Below, piece by piece: positions 8,838 to 16,801 of a DNA stretch of 64,000 nt. Source of the DNA: SVTX01 sp045632305 (GTDB lineage: Bacteria; Bacillota; Clostridia; Oscillospirales; CAG-272). Every line of letters begins with the position of its first letter. The first letter of the stretch is position 1. Made by a program: the position numbers and the translations under genes. The stretch is from contig JAZQWL010000043.1 of assembly GCA_045632305.1 (NCBI GenBank), forward strand, positions 1-64,000. Reading direction: 5' to 3'. Under the pieces are notes generated by a model. That model was not told where the DNA came from. It was given only the letters and a program-made list of their open reading frames with translations, and did no database searches.

Positions 8838-10136
8838 ATGAAAAAAGACTTGAAGGAAAAGCTTATAAATAGAAAAATCAAAAAGCCGAATCCCATACTT
8901 ATGACGGTCGGCATGTGGGTGGTCGGAATCATGAACAAAGCGTACGGCGTTAAGTTCAGCTACGACTACGATATAAAAAAGCTCAAGGTTCAACCTACGA
9001 TATTGCTCTCCTCCCACGCGTCGCGTCTTGAATTTATCTATACCGTCTACGGATTCCACCGAAAGGACATCAACGTGGTTTGCGGCTATCAGAACATAAT
9101 GACCAAGGGGCTTTACTCCCTTTTCATTAAATTCGGCGCGATTTCCAAGTATCTGTATCAGCCCGATTTTGTGAGCATGAAAAAGATGCTCGGCGTTCTC
9201 CGTCGCGGCGGCGCGCTCGGACTTTTCCCCGAGGGCATTCAGTCGACGAGCGGAAGCACGCATCCGATAAATCCCGCGACAGCCAAGTTTATAAAGAGCA
9301 GTAAGGCGAACGTTGTGGTGTGTACCACACGCGGCGCGTACATGTCGACAAATCGCTACTCGTCGGATCGAAAGAAGGGATATATCGGTGTTGATTACAC
9401 CCTCCTTTTTACACCCGAAACCTTAAAGGAGCTTTCCGAGGAAGAGATCTATACGAAAATTCTCGAAAAAATAAGCTACAACGATTTTGAATACAATAAG
9501 ATCGCGCGAAACAAATACGTGGGCAAAAAGCCGAATGCTTTCGGCATTGACAGAATACTTTATAAATGTCCCGATTGCAAGGCGGAGCATAAGCTTCGTG
9601 TTGAGGGTGATACAGTAAAGTGCGGCGGCTGCGGATTTGCCGCGCGGGTGAACGAATACTACGATCTTGTTTCCGTCTCGGGCAACTGCCCCGAAAATAT
9701 CGATGCGTGGTACAAGTGGCAGAGACGGTGCGTCTCGGAGCAGATAAATGAAGATGGCTTCTGCATGGAAATGCGCGGACGCCTCTGCACCATCAGAACC
9801 GACAAATTGAAAAAAGAGCCGAAGGACAGAGTGGTCTTATCCGTCGGAGAGGCAATTCTTACAAAGGACGGTCTTTCTTTTGTCGGCTCGCTTGACGGTA
9901 AGGCGGCGGATTTCAATTTCCGAGCAAGCTCGGTATATTCCCTCACCTTCTCGATGAAGGGCTTTTTGGAGTTTTACAATAACAACGACTATTATTTGTT
10001 AGTTCCCGAGGATGAGGATGCATGCCTTGTTAAATGGACGCTCGCATCCGAGGAGATCCACAATCTTTACGACGAAAGATGGAGAGCCGCTTGCGATGAT
10101 GCTTACGGCTACGCTAAAGGAGTAATTTATGAGTAA
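8838..10136 (+). CDS. PlsC-like acyltransferase with zinc ribbon
   Basis: The N-terminal half (432 residues in total) resembles 1-acyl-glycerol-3-phosphate acyltransferases. SSHASRLE at 58-65 occupies the place of the catalytic HX4D motif, but the acid is Glu65 rather than Asp. LFPEGIQSTSG (129-139) is the FPEG substrate-binding motif. A zinc ribbon follows with Cys244, Cys247, Cys262 and Cys265, then about 165 residues I do not recognise. A role in phospholipid synthesis is likely but not proven. The ATG at 8838 was preferred to an upstream TTG because AGAGG lies 7 bases before it. It overlaps the next gene by 8 bases. Confidence 0.8.
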   Translation: MKKDLKEKLINRKIKKPNPILMTVGMWVVGIMNKAYGVKFSYDYDIKKLKVQPTILLSSHASRLEFIYTVYGFHRKDINVVCGYQNIMTKGLYSLFIKFGAISKYLYQPDFVSMKKMLGVLRRGGALGLFPEGIQSTSGSTHPINPATAKFIKSSKANVVVCTTRGAYMSTNRYSSDRKKGYIGVDYTLLFTPETLKELSEEEIYTKILEKISYNDFEYNKIARNKYVGKKPNAFGIDRILYKCPDCKAEHKLRVEGDTVKCGGCGFAARVNEYYDLVSVSGNCPENIDAWYKWQRRCVSEQINEDGFCMEMRGRLCTIRTDKLKKEPKDRVVLSVGEAILTKDGLSFVGSLDGKAADFNFRASSVYSLTFSMKGFLEFYNNNDYYLLVPEDEDACLVKWTLASEEIHNLYDERWRAACDDAYGYAKGVIYE

Positions 10137-11610
10137 AAACACAGAGCTTGACGTAAAGGTAAAATTTGGACTTAAGAGCTTTATTACGGTAGTTGCGATA
10201 CTTATCGCTGTGCTTGTGTTCGTGGGTGTTCTTACCTACGTGATACCCGCGGGAAAATATACCGTATATACCACCGATGAATCCAAGATCGGCCAGCCGT
10301 TTTATCAGTATACGGACGACGAGTCCTTAAACAAGCAGATCGTAATAGATTCCTACCGAGAGCTTGAGGACGGAGAAAACACCTCAAGACTCCCCTTTTA
10401 CCGTTGGCTGACCTCTCCCTTTGAGGCCATGCTCTTCGGCAGTAACAACATGAATATGCTTATGATCATCGCGCTTCTGCTCGTGCTTGGAGGTACGTTC
10501 AAGGTGCTTGAGGAGAGCGGCGGATTGGTATCGCTTGTCAGAATGATAATGCAGAATCTTCAGTCACGAAGATTTGTTGCCATTTGGGTTATCACCGCAG
10601 TCATTATGATACTTTCCGCAGTGTTTGGCCTTCAGGAGCAGCTGCTCATTCTCTACCCCGTTTTCGCAATGCTCTGCACCGCGCTCAATTGGTCGCGCTT
10701 TACTGCGATCTCGTTCGTGCTTATTGCGTCGGGAGTCGGATTTACAACGGCAATTACAAACCCCATGACGATAGGTACGGCTTCTATCGCGGCGGGAGTG
10801 AGCATTACCGACGGCATGTGGTACAGATGCATAATCTTCTGTGTTATGTACGTTCTCACCTCGCTCTTCCTTACCCACCTCGCGCGTCGCGACGAGAAGA
10901 GAGCGACCGAAAAATTTGACGTTCAGGGCTTTGTCTCGGTTTCGGATAAGGAGCATAAAGAGGATCTTTATAAGGCGAAAATGATCATAACGCTGTTCTC
11001 GATCGCGCTTCTCTCGGTTATTGTAACCACCTCGATCCCCTCGCTTCGCTCCCTTGCAATGGTGTTTATGGCGGCGGCATTCATCGTGGGTACGGTCATT
11101 ATCGGACGAGTTCTGCTTGGCTCATTCAAGCGCCTCGGTAAGTGCTTCCTCAAGGGCGTTAAGGATGTGCTTCCATCCGTGCTTATCATTATGATCGCCT
11201 TTGGCATCACTTACATAGCTCAAGAGGGCAATATCCTACATACCATTTTCTATTATTTCTATAATTCCGTAACGAATATTTCGCCGTATCTCGCGGTGAT
11301 CATTCTCTATGCGTTCGTGTTGATCGTCGAATTCTTTATTCCCAGCGCGTCCGCGAAGGCGGTGCTTATTATCCCCATGCTCACTCTCGCGCCCATTGAG
11401 GGCATCAGTAAGACGGTCATTATCCTGACGTATCTTTTTGCGGACGGATATACGAACGTTTTGTATCCTACCTGCGGTACCCTGCTCGTAGGCCTCGGTC
11501 TTGCCGACGTGAGCTTTGCGGAGTGGTTCAAGAAAACCATCCTTTTCCAGCTCTTCCTTATGGCTGTGTCGATCGGATTTTTGATGCTTGCCGTGTTTAT
11601 TGGGCTGTAA
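10129..11610 (+). CDS. YfcC/DcuC-type integral membrane carrier
   Basis: The 493-residue protein has about 12 hydrophobic segments and fits the YfcC family of C4-dicarboxylate or short-peptide-like anion carriers. A first membrane segment (about 16-39) ends in YVIPAGKY, characteristic of the family. Conserved-looking loops occur at GVGFTTAITNPMTIG and near the C-terminus at FFIPSASAKAVLIIPML. The transported substrate is unknown. The gene overlaps the acyltransferase by 8 bases with its own AAGGAG site, and a strong terminator follows, so it closes the alr operon. Confidence 0.85.
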   Translation: MSKNTELDVKVKFGLKSFITVVAILIAVLVFVGVLTYVIPAGKYTVYTTDESKIGQPFYQYTDDESLNKQIVIDSYRELEDGENTSRLPFYRWLTSPFEAMLFGSNNMNMLMIIALLLVLGGTFKVLEESGGLVSLVRMIMQNLQSRRFVAIWVITAVIMILSAVFGLQEQLLILYPVFAMLCTALNWSRFTAISFVLIASGVGFTTAITNPMTIGTASIAAGVSITDGMWYRCIIFCVMYVLTSLFLTHLARRDEKRATEKFDVQGFVSVSDKEHKEDLYKAKMIITLFSIALLSVIVTTSIPSLRSLAMVFMAAAFIVGTVIIGRVLLGSFKRLGKCFLKGVKDVLPSVLIIMIAFGITYIAQEGNILHTIFYYFYNSVTNISPYLAVIILYAFVLIVEFFIPSASAKAVLIIPMLTLAPIEGISKTVIILTYLFADGYTNVLYPTCGTLLVGLGLADVSFAEWFKKTILFQLFLMAVSIGFLMLAVFIGL

Positions 11611-11628
11611 TGATGAAATAAATATATG

Positions 11629-11660
11629 AAAAACGCGCCGCGGGAGCGGTGCGTTTTTTT
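11629..11660 (+). terminator. Rho-independent terminator of the alr operon
   Basis: An 11-bp stem (AAACGCGCCGC with GCGGTGCGTTT, one G-T wobble) with a four-base loop is followed by seven T residues. Confidence 0.9.
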
Positions 11661-11689
11661 ATGGAATTGTTCCTCTCTTTAAAATTTCA

Positions 11690-12343
11690 TCACTCAGCAA
11701 ACCAATATTTTGGTACGCCATATCTATATTCAATTCTTATATCCTTAACATATTCTAAATCTGATAATGTTTTTAAGAAAGCATAGTCTTTGTAGAATTC
11801 ATTGATTGCAACAGATAAATTTTCTTCCGAATGTTTATATACAAAAAACAACTCGGGAGTAGCTTCACATAACTCAAAATGCTTAACGGATAATTTATGG
11901 CTATACTCATCAAAGAAGGCGGCGTTTAAAGATTTATAATCTTTGTCTGTACTTGATTTGTACCACTCCTCACCGTAAGCAAGATTATAATTGCAGTAAA
12001 CAGTAATAAATATTGATGATTGAGGCAAAACACCGTCGGCGTTCAGCCACTTTTCTTTATTTTTATAATAGACATCTTGGTATGCAATGAAAAAAATAAT
12101 TTTTTCGTTTTCAACCGAGTCATCTTGCATATCGGCAAAAAAGCTTGTTAACTCATCATTGTTTTCATCAACAATTCTAACTAAGGTGGTTGAATCCTCC
12201 ATCGGCTCTTCCGTATAGGGCGCGCCGTTTAAATACACGTTTTGTGATTGACCCTCGTCAGAGTTATCCCCAAGCTCCTCACATGCTACAAAGCAAAGCG
12301 TGAGGGCAAAAATTAAAGTTAAAATTAAAATAAGCTTTTTCAT
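11690..12343 (-). CDS. Lipoprotein of unknown function
   Basis: The 217-residue protein starts with a lipoprotein signal peptide: a KK N-terminus, a hydrophobic core and FVAC, placing the lipidated cysteine at residue 21. An acidic linker follows (about 22-55), then a domain of about 160 residues I cannot assign. It should be anchored on the outer face of the membrane. It has an AAGGA site before the ATG. Upstream lies a small ORF followed by a terminator and a strong promoter, so this gene may be expressed by read-through. The lipoprotein at 28094-28720 has the same general plan, but I see no clear sequence similarity. Confidence 0.82.
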   Translation of the reverse strand: MKKLILILTLIFALTLCFVACEELGDNSDEGQSQNVYLNGAPYTEEPMEDSTTLVRIVDENNDELTSFFADMQDDSVENEKIIFFIAYQDVYYKNKEKWLNADGVLPQSSIFITVYCNYNLAYGEEWYKSSTDKDYKSLNAAFFDEYSHKLSVKHFELCEATPELFFVYKHSEENLSVAINEFYKDYAFLKTLSDLEYVKDIRIEYRYGVPKYWFAE

Positions 12344-12381
12344 ATAAAACCGTCCTTTCGTAACAAATTTAAACTGATACT

Positions 12382-12429
12382 AAAAAAGCGCACAAGTAGC
12401 ACTGCTATATAGCAGTCCGACTTGTACGC
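12382..12429 (-). terminator. Terminator between the 30-codon ORF and the lipoprotein
   Basis: On the minus strand a long hairpin begins two bases after the small ORF's stop. The outer stem pairs GCG.ACAAGT with ACTTGT.CGC, the inner stem pairs CTGCT with AGCAG around TATAT, and six T residues follow. It separates the small ORF from the lipoprotein gene and could act as a full terminator or an attenuator. Confidence 0.85.
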
Positions 12430-12430
12430 A

Positions 12431-12523
12431 TCAAAAATTAATTTTCAGTTGTCCCCGTTCAAAATGGAAAGAGCAATCTTTATTTTGCGCAAAGTCGAAC
12501 TGCTTGAGCTTATAAAAAATCAT
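12431..12523 (-). CDS. 30-residue small protein or leader peptide
   Basis: This is a short ORF of 30 codons ending in TGA. The ATG is preceded by a perfect GGAGGT site (12530-12535) at a 6-base distance. It has its own near-consensus promoter (12567-12595) and its own Rho-independent terminator (12382-12429). The peptide is mixed and mildly basic, with one cysteine (Cys17), many aromatic residues and no signal peptide or membrane segment. I recognise no family. Two readings fit: a stand-alone small protein, or a leader peptide whose translation controls read-through into the lipoprotein gene downstream. The complete set of expression signals argues against a chance ORF. Confidence 0.6.
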   Translation of the reverse strand: MIFYKLKQFDFAQNKDCSFHFERGQLKINF

Positions 12524-12566
12524 AATTGCACCTCCGTTTTTTATTTGGTATGTTTTTCCTGTTAAT

Positions 12567-12595
12567 ATTATATCATATTTCTGATGTGGTGTCAA
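12567..12595 (-). promoter_or_regulatory. Consensus sigma-A promoter of the 30-codon ORF
   Basis: On the minus strand TTGACA (12590-12595) and TATAAT (12567-12572) match the consensus perfectly with a 17-base spacer and an extended -10 (TGA). It is one of the best promoters in the window. Transcription would start near 12560. Confidence 0.88.
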
Positions 12596-12606
12596 TAACC
12601 CTTTAA

Positions 12607-12642
12607 ATAAAAAAGACGGATGAATTTCATCCGTCTTTTTTT
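12607..12642. terminator. Bidirectional terminator after the Nudix gene
   Basis: A 9-bp stem (GACGGATGA with TCATCCGTC) has runs of A on one side and T on the other, so it can end transcription on either strand. It follows the Nudix gene on the minus strand and overlaps its stop codon. Confidence 0.88.
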
Positions 12643-13099
12643 ATGCGTTATTAGCTTGCATTGCAAGTCGCTTCCGTCTTCTCGCTCTCTTGCGGTCGAC
12701 GTATTCGATCGCGTTGCGAAGAACGTATTTGTCGTTTTCGTGGGTGAGATAGCTTTCGGCGTTCTTTAAGGGAACCCATTCAACCTCGGCAACCTCGCCC
12801 TGCTGTGGGATGGCATTCGTATATTTACTGTAAGCCAAGAAATAAACGACTTCCTTCTTTACGCCCGGCATAGGACTGTAGAAAACGTTGTGTCTGAATT
12901 TTTCGTGAATATGGATCCTGATGCTCGTTTCCTCAAAAACCTCGCGCTCGGCTGTCATTTTTTCACTTTCGCCCGCTTCCACGTGTCCCTTCGGGAAGGA
13001 TCTGTGTCCGCCGCTTACGTGCTTGATCATTAAAATCTGCGCTTCGTCCTGCTCGTCAAAATGAATGACAAGCGCGCCGCATGATTTTTCAAAAGTCAT
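12641..13099 (-). CDS. Nudix hydrolase, Ap4A-hydrolase/MutT-like
   Basis: The 152-residue protein contains a Nudix box at residues 38-60: GX5E, seven residues, then REVFEET, with the metal-binding glutamates present (Glu53, Glu56, Glu57). The final glycine of the box is replaced by Ser59. Nudix enzymes cleave nucleoside diphosphates linked to another group; the sequence resembles the Ap4A-hydrolase and MutT groups, but the substrate is not determined. The C-terminus is strongly basic (DRKRARRRKRLAM). It follows infB and is separated from it by a perfect 11-bp hairpin. It may be the last gene of the infB transcript. Confidence 0.9.
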   Translation of the reverse strand: MTFEKSCGALVIHFDEQDEAQILMIKHVSGGHRSFPKGHVEAGESEKMTAEREVFEETSIRIHIHEKFRHNVFYSPMPGVKKEVVYFLAYSKYTNAIPQQGEVAEVEWVPLKNAESYLTHENDKYVLRNAIEYVDRKRARRRKRLAMQANNA

Positions 13100-13126
13100 T
13101 TATCTCACCCCCATTTGCTTTGCTAT

Positions 13127-13153
13127 CCGCAAAGAGCGAGGGGCTCTTTGCGG
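13127..13153. other. Stem-loop between infB and the Nudix gene
   Basis: CCGCAAAGAGC pairs perfectly with GCTCTTTGCGG around a 5-base loop. On the coding (minus) strand no T-run follows, so it may attenuate or stabilise rather than fully terminate the infB transcript. Confidence 0.6.
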
Positions 13154-13166
13154 CTTTGTATTTTAA

Positions 13167-16130
13167 TTATCTTTCTATTTCTTCCATTACGAAGGCCTCA
13201 AGAATATCGCCTACGCGGATATCGTTGAACTTTTCAAGACCGATACCGCATTCGTAACCCTGAGCAACTTCCTTGGCGTCATCCTTGAATCTCTTGAGCG
13301 AGGAGATCTTATCCTCGAAGATCACGATACCGTCACGAACAACTCTGATCTGGGAGTTACGTGTGATCTTACCGTCAAGGATATAAGAGCCCGCGATAGT
13401 ACCGACACCGGGAACGTGGATCGTCTGTCTGACCTCGGAGTGACCAAGGAGATTTTCACGGAACTTAGGAGCGAGCATACCCTTCATAGCTGCCTCGATT
13501 TCCTCGATGCACTGGTAGATTACGCGATAAGTTCTGAGATCAACGCCCTGACGCTCGGCTGAGTCAAGCGCCGCCTTGTCGGGTCGAACGTTAAAGCCAA
13601 CAATGATAGCGTTGGAAGCCGCCGCGAACATAACGTCACCCTCTGTGATACCGCCCGCTGCGGAGTGGATTACTCTTACCTTAACTTCTTCGTTTGTGAG
13701 CTTTTCAAGAGAAGCGCGAACTGCTTCAGCAGAGCCGCCAACGTCCGCCTTGACGATAACGTTAAGTTCCTTAACGCCGTCGGAGATCTGAGCAAAGAGA
13801 TCGTTGAGGTTTGCTCTCGCATTTGCACGGAATACCTCTTCCTTCGCCTCTGCACGTCTCTGATCAGCAAGAGTTCTTGCCATTCTTTCGTCTTCAACCG
13901 CCGCGAAGTCATCACCTGCCATGGGAACCTCAGCAAGACCGATAATTTCTACGGGAACGGAGGGAGCTGCCGCCTTAACCACCTTACCGTTGTGGTCTGT
14001 CATAGCTCTCACACGACCTACTGCAGTACCTGCGATAACGATGTCACCGTTTCTGAGTGTACCGTTCTGAACGAGAACTGTTGCAACAGGACCACGTCCC
14101 TTATCAAGCTTCGCTTCGATTACGATACCCTTAGCTCTGCGGTTGGGGTTTGCCTTGAGTTCCTTAACCTCTGCTACGAGAAGCACGTTCTCAAGGAGGT
14201 CTTCGATACCCATTCCAGTGAGAGCGGATACGGGAACGCAGATAACGTCGCCGCCCCATTCCTCGGGAACAAGGTCATATTTTGTAAGCTCCTGCTTAAC
14301 CGCGTCGGGGTTAGCTGTGGGCTTATCCATCTTATTAATAGCTACGATAATGTCAATGCCTGCCGCCTTTGCGTGGTTGATTGCCTCAACCGTCTGGGGC
14401 ATGATACCGTCGTCAGCCGCAACTACGAGAATTGCGATATCCGTTGCCTGCGCGCCTCTTGCACGCATAGCTGTAAATGCTTCGTGACCGGGAGTGTCAA
14501 GGAACGTAAGGTTCTCGCCGTTTACGTTTACTCTGTAAGCACCGATGTGCTGAGTAATACCGCCCGCTTCGCCGCGAGTTACGTTTGTATGACGGATAGC
14601 GTCGAGAAGTGAGGTCTTACCGTGGTCAACGTGACCCATAACGCAAACTACGGGAGCGCGTGTGATAAGGTTCTCGGGTGTGTCCTCTTCCTCGTTGAAG
14701 AGCTTTTCTTCGATAGTGACAACTACTTCCTTTGAGGGAATTGCGCCAAGCTCGTCTGCAACGATTGCCGCCGTATCATAGTCGATAGTCATGTTGGCAG
14801 TTACCATCATGCCGAGAAGCATAAGACGCTTGATAACCTCGCCTGTAGTAACCTTGAGAAGAGCCGCAAAATCGGAAACCATGATCTCTTCGGGAATGGA
14901 AATCTGAAGAGGCGCCTTCTTTACGGGAGCGGCGGGTGCCTTCTTGTCGTTCTTCTTATTATTCTTCTGCTTGAAGTTTTCCTGGCGGCTCTGATTCTGC
15001 TGCTTCTTGAGCTTCTGGTTGCCGCCACCCATATATTCTCTTGAATCCTCGGATACGAAGGTGTCGAGCTTTTCGTCGTACTTGGAAAGGTCAACGGAGT
15101 TTGTTCTCATATCAACGATACGAGCCGCGCCTTTCTTCTGTGTGCCGTCGCCGCCCTTGGGTGTCTGCTCGCGAACGATATGCTGGGGCTGGAACTTTTC
15201 CTTGGGAGCGGAAGGAACGTAATCTTCCTTGTCCATACCCATATTTCCCTTCTGATTAAAGGGCTTGTTCTGGGGCTTTCTATCGTCGCGTCTGTCTGTC
15301 TTGGGCGCGCCGAAGGAAGGTGCCTTCGCAAAGCGGTCGAACTTATTATCGTTACCCTGGGGCTTGTTATCGGGTCTCGCCTCGGGTCTTGTATAGGGCT
15401 TTTCACCTCTTGTATCGGGTCTTGCCTCAGGTCTTGTATCAGGTCTTGTCTGGGGCTTTCTGTCGCCTCTGTCAAACTGGGGCTTGCCGTCTCTTGCGGG
15501 ACGGTCTGCGGGCTTGCTTTCCGCGTTGCCTCTTGCCTGTGCCTTTTCTCTTGCCGCCTTTTCGATTGCAGCGGCGCGCGCGATAGCTGCGGCTCTGTCA
15601 ACTGTATTCTGGGGCTTCTTGGGCTCGGGCTTTGTCTCTGCCTTAGCTTCTGCTCGGGGCTCGGGCTTTGATTCAACCTTCACTTCGGGTTTTGATTCAA
15701 CCTTCACTTCGGGCTTTGATTCAACCTTCACTTCGGGCTTTGATTCAACCTTCACTTCGGGCTTTACCTCAACCTTTGCTTCGGGCTTTGCTTCAACCTT
15801 TACCTCGGCCTTGGGCTCGGGCTTTGCTTCAACCTTTGCCTCAACCCTTGCCTCGACCTTAACCTCTTCGGCAGACGAGGGCTCTTCCTTTGCGGGCGCT
15901 TTATTCAATTTTGAGGGAATGGATGTGACTCCGTCAATGTAGTCATCGATGCCGGAAATCTGATGTCTCTTTGTCAACGTATTGAAGATAACGTCAAATT
16001 CGTGAGACGTGAGCGCCTTTGTGCCCTTGGCATCAAATCCCTTCTCGGACATTAAGTCCGTTATATCCTTGTTCTTCAATTCTAAATCCTTTGCAAGCTG
16101 ATTGGTTTTGATTTGAAGTTTTACTGCCAT
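13167..16130 (-). CDS. infB: Translation initiation factor IF-2
   Basis: IF-2 is the GTPase that brings initiator fMet-tRNA to the 30S subunit and promotes subunit joining. The P-loop GHVDHGKT is at residues 499-506, followed by DTPGHEAF and NKMDK, then the domain II, III and IV regions. At 987 residues it is long for this phylum (B. subtilis IF-2 is about 716). The extra length is a low-complexity N-terminal region (about 80-400) rich in Lys, Glu, Pro, Arg and Asp. It includes an 8-residue repeat, VKVESKPE, in four consecutive copies at about 126-157. The gene ends the classical rimP-nusA-ylxR-ylxQ-infB block. Confidence 0.97.
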   Translation of the reverse strand: MAVKLQIKTNQLAKDLELKNKDITDLMSEKGFDAKGTKALTSHEFDVIFNTLTKRHQISGIDDYIDGVTSIPSKLNKAPAKEEPSSAEEVKVEARVEAKVEAKPEPKAEVKVEAKPEAKVEVKPEVKVESKPEVKVESKPEVKVESKPEVKVESKPEPRAEAKAETKPEPKKPQNTVDRAAAIARAAAIEKAAREKAQARGNAESKPADRPARDGKPQFDRGDRKPQTRPDTRPEARPDTRGEKPYTRPEARPDNKPQGNDNKFDRFAKAPSFGAPKTDRRDDRKPQNKPFNQKGNMGMDKEDYVPSAPKEKFQPQHIVREQTPKGGDGTQKKGAARIVDMRTNSVDLSKYDEKLDTFVSEDSREYMGGGNQKLKKQQNQSRQENFKQKNNKKNDKKAPAAPVKKAPLQISIPEEIMVSDFAALLKVTTGEVIKRLMLLGMMVTANMTIDYDTAAIVADELGAIPSKEVVVTIEEKLFNEEEDTPENLITRAPVVCVMGHVDHGKTSLLDAIRHTNVTRGEAGGITQHIGAYRVNVNGENLTFLDTPGHEAFTAMRARGAQATDIAILVVAADDGIMPQTVEAINHAKAAGIDIIVAINKMDKPTANPDAVKQELTKYDLVPEEWGGDVICVPVSALTGMGIEDLLENVLLVAEVKELKANPNRRAKGIVIEAKLDKGRGPVATVLVQNGTLRNGDIVIAGTAVGRVRAMTDHNGKVVKAAAPSVPVEIIGLAEVPMAGDDFAAVEDERMARTLADQRRAEAKEEVFRANARANLNDLFAQISDGVKELNVIVKADVGGSAEAVRASLEKLTNEEVKVRVIHSAAGGITEGDVMFAAASNAIIVGFNVRPDKAALDSAERQGVDLRTYRVIYQCIEEIEAAMKGMLAPKFRENLLGHSEVRQTIHVPGVGTIAGSYILDGKITRNSQIRVVRDGIVIFEDKISSLKRFKDDAKEVAQGYECGIGLEKFNDIRVGDILEAFVMEEIER
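15670..15765. repeat. 24-bp minisatellite inside infB
   Basis: Four 24-bp units in tandem, starting at 15670, 15694, 15718 and 15742, are almost identical at the DNA level. They encode the VKVESKPE repeat of IF-2. Degenerate units continue to about 15880. The repeat keeps the reading frame, so copy number can change without breaking the gene. Confidence 0.88.
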
Positions 16131-16166
16131 ACGGTTTTTGGTCCTTTCATAATAGACAAAAATTCT

Positions 16167-16490
16167 TTAGTTTATTTTAGCTTCAACGCCTCGGCACATG
16201 TCCGCGCCGAGAATTGCAACTGCCGCTATCGCGCTCTTTCCGAGAGATGCGCCAAGCTCACAGCACGTTGCATTGATACGAACGTGTCGTATATTGTAAT
16301 AAGTGCATTTATCCGACAGCTTTTTGTGAGTGTTATCCGAGGTGTCGCTCGCCTCAAGCACCAAAAACTCGTCGGGAGAGATGATTTTCTTTTTCTGTAT
16401 GTGCTCGATTATCATGGGCGCGCCGATAATTATTCTGCCGCTCTTTTTTGCGATGCCGAGCATTGATAGAAGTCGTTTGTTGTCTTCCAT
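16167..16490 (-). CDS. ylxQ: L7Ae-family ribosomal protein, YlxQ-like
   Basis: The 107-residue protein matches the L7Ae/L30e/S12e/Gadd45 fold, which binds kink-turn RNA. It starts with a family-like LLSMLGIAKKSGRIIIG segment and continues with FLVLEASDTSDNTHKKL. B. subtilis YlxQ, at the same operon position, is a kink-turn RNA-binding protein. The gene lies two bases after ylxR and just before infB, which fits a role near translation. The exact RNA partner is unknown. Confidence 0.9.
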   Translation of the reverse strand: MEDNKRLLSMLGIAKKSGRIIIGAPMIIEHIQKKKIISPDEFLVLEASDTSDNTHKKLSDKCTYYNIRHVRINATCCELGASLGKSAIAAVAILGADMCRGVEAKIN

Positions 16491-16492
16491 TT

Positions 16493-16774
16493 TTATACCT
16501 TACCTGCCGTAGATTCGAGCGAGGCCTCCATTGAATCGTAAACCTCTTCAGGGATTGTTACTCCGAGAGTTGCGTCGATCCGCTTGGATTTTCTTGCTTT
16601 TTTAAGGCATGCCGCCGACGGGCATATATATGCGCCACGTCCCGATTTTTTTCCTGTGAAATCAAGGGAAATATTTCCTTCGGGATCGCGTACCACACGA
16701 AGAAGCTCGCGCTTCGGCTTGTGCTCGTTACAGCCAAGGCACTGTCTTTCGGGAATCTTCTTTATCTTTTGCAT
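16493..16774 (-). CDS. ylxR: YlxR/RnpM-family RNA-binding protein
   Basis: The 93-residue protein belongs to DUF448 (YlxR). It shows RQCLGCNEHKPKRELLRVVR near the N-terminus and GRGAYICPSAACLKKA in the middle, the two conserved blocks of the family. In B. subtilis the homologue has been described as a modulator of RNase P (RnpM) and as a nucleoid-associated regulator. It sits between nusA and ylxQ in the standard order. Confidence 0.92.
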   Translation of the reverse strand: MQKIKKIPERQCLGCNEHKPKRELLRVVRDPEGNISLDFTGKKSGRGAYICPSAACLKKARKSKRIDATLGVTIPEEVYDSMEASLESTAGKV

Positions 16775-16801
16775 AATGAACCCCGTTTATGTTTTTATAT
16801 A

